Source: JBCCTX01 sp964468435
GTDB lineage: Bacteria; Bacteroidota; Bacteroidia; J057
DNA length: 64,000 bases
Assembly (NCBI GenBank): GCA_964468435.1
Contig: CAYXVE010000019.1
Location: 12,468-76,467 of the forward strand
Direction of reading: 5' to 3'
Shown: positions 26,842 to 35,181 of the stretch, one piece after another
Numbering within the stretch: position 1 is the first letter of the stretch
Layout: each line of letters opens with the position of its first letter
Position numbers and translations under genes: made by a program
Notes under the pieces: generated by a model
Databases searched by the model: none
What the model was told of the DNA's origin: nothing
What the model saw: the letters and a program-made list of their open reading frames with translations, nothing else

Positions 26842-27960
26842 ATGTGGAGACATATCATCCTGCTTTTCATTTCCTGTATATTTTCTTCCTTATTACTTCG
26901 GGCTCAACATGTAGCAGAGTTGAGGATGAATCAGATACAAGTACTTGCATCTCATAATAGTTACAAGCAGCCAATTGATCCTGCTTTGATGAAATTGCTT
27001 TCACAGCAAGATTCTACGCGCTTCCTCACTTTGGACTATCAGCACCTTCCGCTTCAGGATCAGTTGGATCTAGGTATTCGGAAACTGGAGCTTGATATTT
27101 TCTATGATCCCCAGGGAGGAAGATTTGCAACCCCAATGGGATTATCTATGCTTAAAAAGCAGGATTTACCCTACACACCCTACGATCGCAAGGGACTGAT
27201 GAAGCGACCTGGTTTTAAAGTCATGCATATACAAGACATTGATTTTCGCAGCCACTGTTTGTTATTGAAAGATTGTCTCCAGGAGATTCTGGATTGGTCG
27301 GAAGCACATCCAAAACATCTTCCGATCGCTATCTCCTATAATGCTAAAGATGATCGTATTGAAAGGCCTGGTTTTACCCAACCCTTACCTTACACGCCTC
27401 AAGCTTTTGATTCGCTAGATCAGGAGATATTATCTGTTATTCCCAGAGAAAAACTCCTCACACCAGATGATGTCAGAGGTAATCGTAAAACCCTGGAAAT
27501 GGCTGTCCTGGAAAAGGGATGGCCACTACTCGAAGAAGCTAGAGGGAAGATTCTCATGGTACTCGATGAACGGGCGGAGGTAATGGAGGCTTATGCACAG
27601 GATCATCCCTCACTGAAAGGAAGAGTCATGTTTATCCTGGCAGAACCGGGTATACCGGAAGCTGCATTCCTGATCATCAATGATCCGGTCAGGGATGGAG
27701 CACGAATCAAGGAATTGGTCAGAAAGGGCTATCTGGTACGGACTCGTGCTGATGCAGGAACATGGGAAGCCCGTAAAGGTGATTATTCACGGTTGGATGC
27801 CGCATTGGCCTCAGGGGCTCAGTATATTAGCACAGACTATTATGTGCCTGACGGAAGATTCCATACTGGATTTCAGGTCTCACTTCCCAATGGAGAAGTT
27901 GCCCGTTGCAATCCGGTATTTGAGTTATTTAATTGTAGCGGAATGGTGTGGGAAGAATAG
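26842..27960 (+). CDS. Secreted Ca2+-dependent phosphatidylinositol-specific phospholipase C-like protein
   Basis: A 372-residue protein with a signal peptide (ISCIFSSLLLRAQ). It matches the bacterial Ca-dependent PI-PLC-like group: VLASHNSYKQPIDPALMKLL with His38 as the first catalytic histidine, QLDLGIRKLELDIFYDPQGG carrying acidic ligands, and VMHIQDIDFRSHCLLLKDCL with a second histidine region. The C-terminus has VRTRADAGTWEARKGD and SGAQYISTDYYVPD, the barrel end of this family. The likely reaction is cleavage of glycerophospholipid head groups. It is placed between two metallophosphoesterase genes. Confidence 0.87.
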   Translation: MWRHIILLFISCIFSSLLLRAQHVAELRMNQIQVLASHNSYKQPIDPALMKLLSQQDSTRFLTLDYQHLPLQDQLDLGIRKLELDIFYDPQGGRFATPMGLSMLKKQDLPYTPYDRKGLMKRPGFKVMHIQDIDFRSHCLLLKDCLQEILDWSEAHPKHLPIAISYNAKDDRIERPGFTQPLPYTPQAFDSLDQEILSVIPREKLLTPDDVRGNRKTLEMAVLEKGWPLLEEARGKILMVLDERAEVMEAYAQDHPSLKGRVMFILAEPGIPEAAFLIINDPVRDGARIKELVRKGYLVRTRADAGTWEARKGDYSRLDAALASGAQYISTDYYVPDGRFHTGFQVSLPNGEVARCNPVFELFNCSGMVWEE

Positions 27961-28055
27961 TCTTATGATCCATTCAATAACCTCATTGTCAAATTCTATA
28001 TCTGTTATTTCAACATCATCTGTGTAAGTCAATAACCTCATCATCACCCCTAACG

Positions 28056-29921
28056 ATGAAACTACTACAACACATATTCCTCTTCATTCCCTTTTGGGCT
28101 TTACTGAATCTCAGTGCTCAGCAACCGCTAATCGATAAGTGGTTCTGGCCCGATTATCAGTTATTTGGAAATGCAGCCAATCAGATTGAGCCTATTATGA
28201 AAGCTCCTGTTACCCCTTATGAAACTTTTGATATGGAAACGGATCCGCTTCTGTTTCAGGGTCATTATCCTACCGAAAGAGTGAGTCGGTTATTGGCTGC
28301 TAGGGACCTCCCGGTAGAGAAATTTACGGTTGAAATGTGGATACTAGACCATGTCAATCAACCCATTGGTTCGGTCGTCACTGCAAAAAGCATGTACAAA
28401 GGACAAAGTCCTGCCTGGGTATTGGGCTATTACGACCATACAGTCTATTTTCAACTGGATACAGATGATATGGATACCTCAGAAGATGACAAGGATGAAC
28501 CCTGGCTGGTATCTACGAAGAACTGGAGAGGATATAAGCGATATTTTGCTCATATCGTAGCTACATATGATGGAGATACAGTCCGACTCTATGTAAATGG
28601 TGAAATAAAGGATCAGGCAGAGCGGAAAGGATATATACAGTATCCAGATCAGACAGAATGGGAAGTGGCAGCCTATTTGGAAAATGAACCCTATATGGAT
28701 CTGGGCAATCACGTATTGCATACCCGGCTATGGGACGACGTATTAGAAGAGGAGCTGATCATGGCGAGATTTGCAAGGCTTCAGGAGATTACAGAAAAAG
28801 GAGAGAAATATATAGGTAAACTTCACTTCAACGCAGGTCCATATCTACATTTGGCTACGCAAACCTCAATCAATATTACCTGGGAAACCAGTATGCCTAC
28901 TACAGCAGTAGTTGCATATGGGAAAACCCTTCCACTCGATCAGGAAGTGGCAATAGATGACATGCAAACGATTCATGAAATTACCCTGGAGGGATTGGAA
29001 CCCGCGACTTCGTATTATTATGAAATCAGAGTCAAAGGCGTGCTAGAGGAGACAGAACAGTATATGCCATCGGGTACCCTGACCTTTGCTACTGCCGTAG
29101 AAGAAGAGGATGCATTTTCCTTTGTTGCCTTTGGCGACACAGAGGCTCGTCCGCACATCAATGACCGGATGAGTAAATGGGTATGGGAAGAGCGTCCCAA
29201 CTTTGTGATCAATCTCGGTGATCTTACCGATGGGGGACAAGAAGACCACAAGTTCCAGTGGAACTATGAATACTTCCAGGGTATGACCCAGCTTAATAGT
29301 CGAATACCGGTATTTCCGGTAGCCGGCAACGGCGAAAGTGATCTGTATTGGTATAAGAAATATCACAAACTCCCCAATGGCGAAGCCTACTACACCTTCC
29401 AATATGGCAATGCTGAGTTTTTTATGCTCAATTCCAATGAAAAAGACCAACTCAAGCCTGGTGGCGAGCAGTACCAATGGCTCGAAGACCAACTCAAAAC
29501 CTCTACTGCAAAATGGAAATTTGCCTGCCACCATCATGCGGCTTATTCCTCTGATGAGAATGACTACGGAAATACCTGGGAAGGAGCGTCTTCAGATTTG
29601 GGAGATTTGAAGGTGCGGGAATTAGTTCAGTTATATGAAAAGTACGAAGTAGATATAGTATTTTATGGTCATTTACATGAATACGAGCGCACCTGGCCCT
29701 TGAAGGGAATGAAAGTTTCTCCTGAGAATGGGGTAGTATATTTGGTAGCCGGTGGGGCAGGGGGGAATCTGGAGGATTTTACTCCAACCAGGTCATTTTT
29801 CACTACCAAACTCTATCGCGGACATCATTACTGTAAAATCGACATCTTTGATAATCAGCTCTACTTCAAGATGTATGATATGAATGGTGCTATGAAAGAT
29901 TATATGGAGATCAGGAAGTAG
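28056..29921 (+). CDS. Secreted purple-acid-phosphatase-like metallophosphoesterase with LamG-like domain
   Basis: A 621-residue protein with a signal peptide ending LNLSAQ. Residues of about 85-240 look like a concanavalin/LamG domain (FTVEMWILDHVNQPIGSVV, HIVATYDGDTVRLYVNGEIK). Residues 262-345 form a fibronectin-like PAP N-domain (TSINITWETSMPTTAVVAYG). The phosphoesterase domain (353-610) has FGDTE, NLGDLTDGG, CHHHAAYSSD and FYGHLHEYERTWP, but the usual GNH(D/E) block reads GNGE at 424-427, so the catalytic histidine appears replaced. The gene closes the phosphodiesterase run that begins at 25805. Confidence 0.85.
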   Translation: MKLLQHIFLFIPFWALLNLSAQQPLIDKWFWPDYQLFGNAANQIEPIMKAPVTPYETFDMETDPLLFQGHYPTERVSRLLAARDLPVEKFTVEMWILDHVNQPIGSVVTAKSMYKGQSPAWVLGYYDHTVYFQLDTDDMDTSEDDKDEPWLVSTKNWRGYKRYFAHIVATYDGDTVRLYVNGEIKDQAERKGYIQYPDQTEWEVAAYLENEPYMDLGNHVLHTRLWDDVLEEELIMARFARLQEITEKGEKYIGKLHFNAGPYLHLATQTSINITWETSMPTTAVVAYGKTLPLDQEVAIDDMQTIHEITLEGLEPATSYYYEIRVKGVLEETEQYMPSGTLTFATAVEEEDAFSFVAFGDTEARPHINDRMSKWVWEERPNFVINLGDLTDGGQEDHKFQWNYEYFQGMTQLNSRIPVFPVAGNGESDLYWYKKYHKLPNGEAYYTFQYGNAEFFMLNSNEKDQLKPGGEQYQWLEDQLKTSTAKWKFACHHHAAYSSDENDYGNTWEGASSDLGDLKVRELVQLYEKYEVDIVFYGHLHEYERTWPLKGMKVSPENGVVYLVAGGAGGNLEDFTPTRSFFTTKLYRGHHYCKIDIFDNQLYFKMYDMNGAMKDYMEIRK

Positions 29922-29970
29922 ATAAATTAAATATCCTTTATACACGTATTTTGGAATTCCTGAATGCTGT

Positions 29971-30117
29971 ATGATCAACATTGATAAAAAAGAGATTGAA
30001 GTTTTTCAGCAACCAGTAGAAAAACTGTATGAACAATTGGAAATTTACCTCTCCAGTGATCAGGTTGCATTCAAATTTATCTACGTTACAGTTTCTGCTG
30101 ATAATATGCTCATCTGA
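29971..30117 (+). CDS. Possible 48-residue small protein
   Basis: An ATG frame of 48 codons starting MINIDKKEIEVFQQPVEKLY and ending VSADNMLI with a stop at 30115-30117, whose last base abuts the DUF427 stop codon on the other strand. The composition looks like a soluble helical fragment, and it could be a truncated remnant. No family is recognised. Confidence 0.3.
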   Translation: MINIDKKEIEVFQQPVEKLYEQLEIYLSSDQVAFKFIYVTVSADNMLI

Positions 30118-30606
30118 TTACCATCCCATTGTTCCAGGTGATCCTTTAAAAGGCCCTACAATGTTACTGGTGATCCATCCCCCATAGAAGTCTCCTTCCT
30201 GTGATTTCACTAACTCGTCATTGACATAGCAGGCATCCATTCGGGAAGGATAAAAGGCGATGTAATCCTTGATAGCTTCAAAGCGCTTACTAGGTTTAGG
30301 ATAATACCAGCATACATTCAGTTCTTGTTTATCTCCGACTTCTATGTGATAATAGCTTGCCATGCCTTTCCATTCACAAAAAGAGCTTCTACCTCCTGCC
30401 GATAAGTACTCCATTTTGACATCAGATGGGGGAATATAATAAACAGGGGGATGACTGGTTTCAAGGACGCGATAAGTTTGGTTTGAATCAGCTAGAATGA
30501 TACCGCCAAATTCTACGCGAATATGACCATTGAATTTCTCTAAAGCTGGTGGGCGGGGATAGTCCCACACAGATTCTTGTCCAGGCCCGGGTTTTACTTG
30601 TTTCAT
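30118..30606 (-). CDS. DUF427 domain-containing protein
   Basis: A 162-residue protein with a typical DUF427 domain: HIRVEFGGIILADSNQTYRV, LETSHPPVYYIPPSDVKMEY, SSFCEWKGMASYYHIEVG, AFYPSRMDACYVNDELV. The family has a compact beta-tent fold and unknown activity. No signal peptide is present. It is a lone gene next to an orphan ParA gene. Confidence 0.92.
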   Translation of the reverse strand: MKQVKPGPGQESVWDYPRPPALEKFNGHIRVEFGGIILADSNQTYRVLETSHPPVYYIPPSDVKMEYLSAGGRSSFCEWKGMASYYHIEVGDKQELNVCWYYPKPSKRFEAIKDYIAFYPSRMDACYVNDELVKSQEGDFYGGWITSNIVGPFKGSPGTMGW

Positions 30607-30760
30607 AGTAGTTAAACTGATAACATGTATAATTGTTGATGGGGTAATAATAGTCCGTAGTCTAACAGGAGAATCTTATAGGCCGCAGCACTATGTGAAG
30701 ATTAATGCGTAAGCTCAACAGTGAAGAAAGCCTGACAGATGATGGACAGAACACCTTTTG

Positions 30761-31501
30761 CTAACAAAGAGCCTGTAGCTCAGACCACAGTTCCCTGTAG
30801 GCCTGAGCTGGCTCCGAATTCCGCGAATACGCCATTAACGGTGCTCGATAGATCCCCATCTGCTCTACCAAAGAGGAGTTGGGGATGGTAGTATGAAGCA
30901 GTTGGGGGAAAGAATGGGAAAGATTGAAGATCGTTTGCTTGTGCAATTTCTTTCTCCTGTCTACCATGGAAAAAAATGGTATCACTTTCTCCGGATTAAA
31001 TTCGTTATTTTGCATGTATTTAATCACTTGTTGATACGTACGTCCCGACAAAGTAGTAGGTACCGTTGGGATCAGAATGTAATCAACAATTTCAAAAATA
31101 TGTTCTGTGAGCAAATTGAGCGTAGGAGGGCAATCTATCAACAGATAGTTGTATTCCGTACTCAGTTTGGCTATCACCTGATTAAATCGCTTTTGCGATT
31201 TTTTCAGATCATCCAGAAACAGATCCAGGTTTCTATTGGACAAATCTGACGGAAGAACATCCAGCCTGTTGTAATGTGTAGACTTGATAAACTGGTGAAT
31301 GCTTGATTTTTTCTCAAAAAGCTGACCAGTACCGCCTTTGATCTTAGGTTTTAGTTGAAGATAAAAGGTAGCTGCTCCCTGAGGATCAAGATCCCACAAT
31401 AACGTCACATGGCCCTCAAAGGCAGATTGATAAGCAAGATTCACACAAGATGCGGTCTTACCTACACCACCTTTCATGTTATAAAGGGCAAAGGTTTTCA
31501 A
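30761..31501 (-). CDS. ParA-family ATPase (orphan)
   Basis: A 246-residue Walker-type ATPase with the deviant Walker A KGGVGKT at residues 10-16, LLWDLDPQGAATFYL (switch I) and YLLIDCPPTLNLLTEH (Walker B). Such proteins partition DNA or position large complexes. No parB or centromere-like iteron array is seen nearby, and the chromosomal parAB would normally sit elsewhere. The start codon is TTG at 31499-31501; no in-frame ATG exists between it and the upstream stop, and an unusually strong Shine-Dalgarno, rare in this window, precedes it. Both points suggest an accessory, possibly acquired gene. Confidence 0.85.
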   Translation of the reverse strand: MKTFALYNMKGGVGKTASCVNLAYQSAFEGHVTLLWDLDPQGAATFYLQLKPKIKGGTGQLFEKKSSIHQFIKSTHYNRLDVLPSDLSNRNLDLFLDDLKKSQKRFNQVIAKLSTEYNYLLIDCPPTLNLLTEHIFEIVDYILIPTVPTTLSGRTYQQVIKYMQNNEFNPEKVIPFFSMVDRRKKLHKQTIFNLSHSFPQLLHTTIPNSSLVEQMGIYRAPLMAYSRNSEPAQAYRELWSELQALC

Positions 31502-31508
31502 TATTCTT

Positions 31509-31514
31509 CCTCCT
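31509..31514 (-). promoter_or_regulatory. Strong Shine-Dalgarno for the TTG-started ParA gene
   Basis: AGGAGG on the minus strand, seven bases before the TTG start codon. It fixes the start and is atypical for Bacteroidota, whose genes mostly lack such sites. Confidence 0.6.
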
Positions 31515-31627
31515 TTTAATTCATAATATCATATACGAAAATAGCTAGATAGTAAAGTAAATGTAAAATTATTGTTATTTAAATGTTAAATAAAGATGAA
31601 TTTTTCTCTAATCTTACATACTTTTGA

Positions 31628-31905
31628 GCTATCTGTACTATTCCCAATGGACGCATCCTGACACTGAGCGGTAAAACCTTTCGTATCGTTCCACATCCTT
31701 ATGGACTGACTTTAAGCCCAGATGGCAACATTGCCATTACAGCAAATCGGGCAATAGCCTCTTTTCTTTGTCTGTAATAACGGATATTTTATCAGACGAT
31801 ATTGTCGTGCAGCAGATACCTAAGGGCGTTTCCAATGATGAAGATTTCAATTGGGAAGCGGTATTGGAATCACCTGGCCTGGATGATCCTGCGTTTCTCC
31901 GATAA
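31628..31905 (+). pseudogene. Fragment of a YncE-like beta-propeller/alkaline phosphatase family gene
   Basis: TIPNGRILTLSGKTFRIVPH then PYGLTLSPDGNIAITAN is a blade of the N-terminal propeller of bifunctional YncE/alkaline-phosphatase-family proteins. The frame shifts near 31742-31760 and continues as SVITDILSDDIVVQQIPKGV and DFNWEAVLESPGLDDPAFLR to a stop at 31903-31905. Nothing of the signal peptide, the other blades or the phosphatase domain remains, so it is a decayed fragment of roughly 90 codons. Confidence 0.6.
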
Positions 31906-31938
31906 TAAGTTGAAGAAGCTGATCGTAAGCTCAGGGAG

Positions 31939-33621
31939 CTAATTAAACCCATATACATAAGGTTGCATTCCCTCCTCCTCATAATCTGGCCATCGGGGTA
32001 TGATTACCCAATAGACATGATCGGAAAATGCAGGGAGGTACAATTGGAATAACCAGTATATTTCCAGTGTTTCGCCATCTTCAGGGGGATAAATATCAGC
32101 CTGATCGTCTGGATCAAGTGAAAATACTTCCTCAGGAACTAAATAAAGTCTACCTTGATTAAGATATTCCTGGACTTTCTTACTCACAGCAGCACGATAA
32201 GCTGCTATATTTTCAAATTCCTCTGGATCGAGGTCATCAAAATGAACTTCAGACACGATCTGAAATGGAGACTCCATTGTGGTATAGTCCTGTAAGATGG
32301 TATTCATAACCTGTCTAATTACCGAAGTCAATCCCCTCCATTCTGGTCCATATTTCTCTTTCTGGCGTTCAAACTCATCAGAGTCAATAACCCACTGAAG
32401 TCCAGGCACACCAAATTCATGGCTGAATATACGGGTCAGCTTTTCTTCAAATGTACTTTCATCGATGATATATACATCATTCCAGGTATCATCAATACCG
32501 TTAGTTTGGCGGTTTTTGCAAAGTAATACTCTCCAGTCTGGCTTGTGGGGTATTGTCAGTAAAAAGTACCAGAAGTCATCAAAATACAAACGGTTATATT
32601 CAGTCAGAAATTGATTGAACTCTTCGGGATAGGATTCAGGGACTAATGAAATGGTGGATTTTTCTAAATAGCTTTGGACTTTCGGTCTAAAGTCATTAAA
32701 TGACTTGAACCATTCTTCCATTAACACATGATCATATAGGGAAATACTGCTTTCTCCATTATATACTCCACTTCGCAACACCCGATACATAGCTTCTATC
32801 CATCCCTGTTCATTTTTATTTTTAATTTCTTGTCTTTTGGCTTCTTCTACATCAAGATCCCAATCCATATGAGGATACTTTAACAGTGTTCGAATGGTAT
32901 ATTTCACCATTTCTTTATCGGCGTATTGTTGCGAGAAAAATGAAATACTATACCCCAAAGCAGTAGTAGCGTCTCGTCTGATAAATGACAGGAATTTATG
33001 GTGTGGTATCTCGAGAACTTCCAGGGCAAATATCCAACTTTCACTTGCATTTCTAATAGTGAGAAACCTAGGTGTCTCAAAAGCCAAATTTGTATCAGAA
33101 TCATCTTGATCAAAATCCAAGGGGTACAGATATAAGGTTCCCAGATCTATCAATTCGAGTATATCCCGATCGTTGCTAACAAACTGAGACAGATTTAGAT
33201 ATCCTCTTCCAGCATATGCAAAAGCCTGGATAGCTCCTCTTAATACCTTTTCAAAGGATAATCGAGGAAATAATTGTTCTTGTCGATTGACCTCTCTGGC
33301 TTCGATTTCCCACTGAATATTTTTTAATCCCAATTCTCCTAGCAATACATTTTTGATTCGGGTATCCAGCGAAGTTAAAGGAAGTTCTTCTTCATTTAAC
33401 CACGCTTTGGCCTCATCCGATAACTCATATTGATCTTGTATATATAAAAGCGTCCGTTGTTCAGTTTCAGTTATTCTGCGCCCATCTTTTGCCAGTTCAT
33501 ACAGGCTTCGAATAGCCTCTAATGATAGGGGAGCACTAGAAGAATTTGTTTTGTGTTCTTCTGCGCTATCCAGTAGAGATCGTTCATATCGGACTCCTTG
33601 GATGATCCTGTAGTAGCTCAT
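31939..33621 (-). CDS. Novel protein with three diverged ~150-residue internal repeats
   Basis: A 560-residue soluble protein without signal peptide or known domain. I see three copies of one module. The first part contains a tryptophan/acidic/RQ block: NIQWEIEAREVNRQEQ (101-116), HMDWDLDVEEAKRQEI (251-266) and GLQWVIDSDEFERQKE (407-422), each after a helix with TRI or TIR. The second contains LGTLYLYPL (160-168), KSTISLVPE (321-329) and QGRLYLVPE (489-497), followed by an aromatic strand ending IP or LP (ESWIFALEVLEIP, FWYFLLTIP, IYWLFQLYLP). The spacing is about 150-156 residues. It lies between decayed fragments in a gene-poor stretch, divergent from a short ORF. Its function is unknown. 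Confidence 0.75.
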   Translation of the reverse strand: MSYYRIIQGVRYERSLLDSAEEHKTNSSSAPLSLEAIRSLYELAKDGRRITETEQRTLLYIQDQYELSDEAKAWLNEEELPLTSLDTRIKNVLLGELGLKNIQWEIEAREVNRQEQLFPRLSFEKVLRGAIQAFAYAGRGYLNLSQFVSNDRDILELIDLGTLYLYPLDFDQDDSDTNLAFETPRFLTIRNASESWIFALEVLEIPHHKFLSFIRRDATTALGYSISFFSQQYADKEMVKYTIRTLLKYPHMDWDLDVEEAKRQEIKNKNEQGWIEAMYRVLRSGVYNGESSISLYDHVLMEEWFKSFNDFRPKVQSYLEKSTISLVPESYPEEFNQFLTEYNRLYFDDFWYFLLTIPHKPDWRVLLCKNRQTNGIDDTWNDVYIIDESTFEEKLTRIFSHEFGVPGLQWVIDSDEFERQKEKYGPEWRGLTSVIRQVMNTILQDYTTMESPFQIVSEVHFDDLDPEEFENIAAYRAAVSKKVQEYLNQGRLYLVPEEVFSLDPDDQADIYPPEDGETLEIYWLFQLYLPAFSDHVYWVIIPRWPDYEEEGMQPYVYGFN

Positions 33622-33737
33622 GAATGATAGTTAAATTAAGTAATCGAAATGTTTAGGAAAATAAATGTAAACAATCATTTACAATACACGATCTTACTTT
33701 TCTCATTAAACGTACAATTTTCTCTATTAGCTCAGCT

Positions 33738-33887
33738 ATGGTAAAAGCGGTTCAGCCGCTGCGCCGTGTTCCACCCTTCAACGGTCCCACAGGAGTAAGG
33801 CTCACCCAGAATCAATTTATGGTTAAAGCAGCTGAGCTGTATCGTATTCATGGATCTGGAGTAGATGGCTATGGAAGAAGTTTTTAG
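33738..33887 (+). CDS. Possible 49-residue ORF or gene fragment
   Basis: An ATG frame reading MVKAVQPLRRVPPFNGPTGV and ending GSGVDGYGRSF with a stop at 33885-33887. The basic, glycine-rich sequence looks more like the end of a degraded gene than a complete protein. No family is recognised. The rest of the 33622-33943 gap is AT-rich and holds nothing else visible. Confidence 0.25.
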   Translation: MVKAVQPLRRVPPFNGPTGVRLTQNQFMVKAAELYRIHGSGVDGYGRSF

Positions 33888-33943
33888 TTATCTTTAGAGA
33901 TAAATCTATAACCGTCTCCGTAGTAACATATTATTTGATTATC

Positions 33944-34621
33944 ATGTCTATACAACTCGTCATTTTTGACATTGCCGGTACAACACTGGAGGATAAGAAC
34001 TATGTGGGTATGCATATTGAAGCAGCCATGAGGCAGCATGGATATGAGGCTTCACAGGATGACATACGCGAGGTCATGGGGATAGAAAAACCTGTTGCGA
34101 TCCGTATACTTCTAACCAAATCCCTAAAGAGCCATGGAATAAAGGATGATCTGGTCAATGAGATACACCAAACGTATCTTCAGCAAATGCTTTTGTTTTA
34201 TCGGGAGGATACCAGGGTCAGGGAAATTGAAGGCACGTCTGCTGTGTTTCGAAAGCTAAAAGAGGCCGGATTGAAGATTGGGCTTGATACAGGATTTGAC
34301 AGAAATACCGCAGACCTGATCATCGACCGCTTGGGATGGAGAGATGTCATCGATGCCAGTGTTACAAGTGATGAGGTAGAAAATGGGCGTCCTGAACCGG
34401 ATATGGGCCTAAAGCTTATGGAAATATTAGGTATAGATAGGCCTGAATTTGTGGCAAAGGTAGGTGATACGATATCGGATCTGGGTGAAGGTTCTGCCTT
34501 GGGATGTAAGTACAATATTGGAGTCACTTCAGGAGCCTACACTGAAGGTCAACTCAAAACCTTTCCGCACACGCATATTATTGAAAGTATCCGTTCTCTT
34601 CCTCCTATTGTGTTGGAATAG
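33944..34621 (+). CDS. PhnX-like HAD hydrolase (phosphonatase-like, TIGR03351 type)
   Basis: A 225-residue HAD-superfamily hydrolase from the ATG at 33944. Motif I is FDIAGTTLED with nucleophile Asp9; motif II is LDTGFDRNT; motif IV is VAKVGDTISDLGEGSALGC. The DxAGT form of motif I is shared with phosphonoacetaldehyde hydrolase and its TIGR03351 relatives, which lie with TIGR03364 oxidoreductases in phosphonate catabolism clusters. The FAD-oxidoreductase and DUF5690 genes found 1-3 kb downstream fit that setting. The likely reaction is C-P bond cleavage of an aldehyde phosphonate. A strong hairpin follows. Confidence 0.85.
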   Translation: MSIQLVIFDIAGTTLEDKNYVGMHIEAAMRQHGYEASQDDIREVMGIEKPVAIRILLTKSLKSHGIKDDLVNEIHQTYLQQMLLFYREDTRVREIEGTSAVFRKLKEAGLKIGLDTGFDRNTADLIIDRLGWRDVIDASVTSDEVENGRPEPDMGLKLMEILGIDRPEFVAKVGDTISDLGEGSALGCKYNIGVTSGAYTEGQLKTFPHTHIIESIRSLPPIVLE

Positions 34622-34643
34622 AGATCATCTTACAACTTATCAT

Positions 34644-34672
34644 AGAGGAAGTCTACTTTTGAGACTTCCTCT
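34644..34672 (+). terminator. Hairpin after the PhnX-like gene, member of a recurring family
   Basis: AGAGGAAGTCT (34644-34654) pairs perfectly over eleven bases with AGACTTCCTCT (34662-34672), loop ACTTTTG, 22 bases after the stop codon and followed by TAATACTTCTT. The stem is nearly identical to those at 1083-1113 and 49216-49242. Confidence 0.7.
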
Positions 34673-34812
34673 TAATACTTCTTATGGTTTTTAAAATATT
34701 TTGCTCCTTTTAAAAACGCATACATTCTTTCTTAATTCCTGAATTCATTAGCTTCTTTCAACGGTAGAATGTATTAAATAACTTTTGGGACAATTCCTAT
34801 TGTGAGAAGGTT

Positions 34813-35181
34813 CTACATGCCCTCGGGCATAGCGTAATAAAAACGCTCATGTACGATCTGATCTCCCTCCCATTTCTGGACACCTACTTCCTCTATTTTG
34901 ATCCGTTTTCCATTCTGGAAGGTTATATCTAACCAGGATTCTACCGACGTTACACCGTTTTTTTCATCCGAGGTGATGCTTCCTACCCCCCCACCATGCG
35001 TTTCTTTGATCATTTCATGCCAGTCCTGTAGAGCTTTTCGTTGTGCAGCTTTACCATTTCTGGGTTCAGAATGACCGTCAATGACCACTACGTCGTCATG
35101 GTAAAACTTTTCTAGTGCTTCCATAGATTTTCCCTCGCCGATCATGGCGTACATTTCTGTGATTGTGTTTAGATAACTCAT
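34813..35181 (-). CDS. SnoaL-like/NTF2-fold protein
   Basis: A 122-residue single-domain protein of the SnoaL-like polyketide-cyclase/NTF2 superfamily: MYAMIGEGKSMEALEKFYHD, VVIDGHSEPRNGKAAQRKAL, and a final strand VGVQKWEGDQIVHERFYY. Such proteins form small cone-shaped dimers and may bind or isomerise small molecules. No substrate can be inferred. It sits within the putative phosphonate locus but on the opposite strand to the PhnX-like gene. Confidence 0.85.
   Translation of the reverse strand: MSYLNTITEMYAMIGEGKSMEALEKFYHDDVVVIDGHSEPRNGKAAQRKALQDWHEMIKETHGGGVGSITSDEKNGVTSVESWLDITFQNGKRIKIEEVGVQKWEGDQIVHERFYYAMPEGM

Noticed and set aside
29043..29537. 164-codon minus-strand ORF
   Set aside because: Antisense to the PAP-like phosphatase; its hydrophobic composition mirrors the coding strand.
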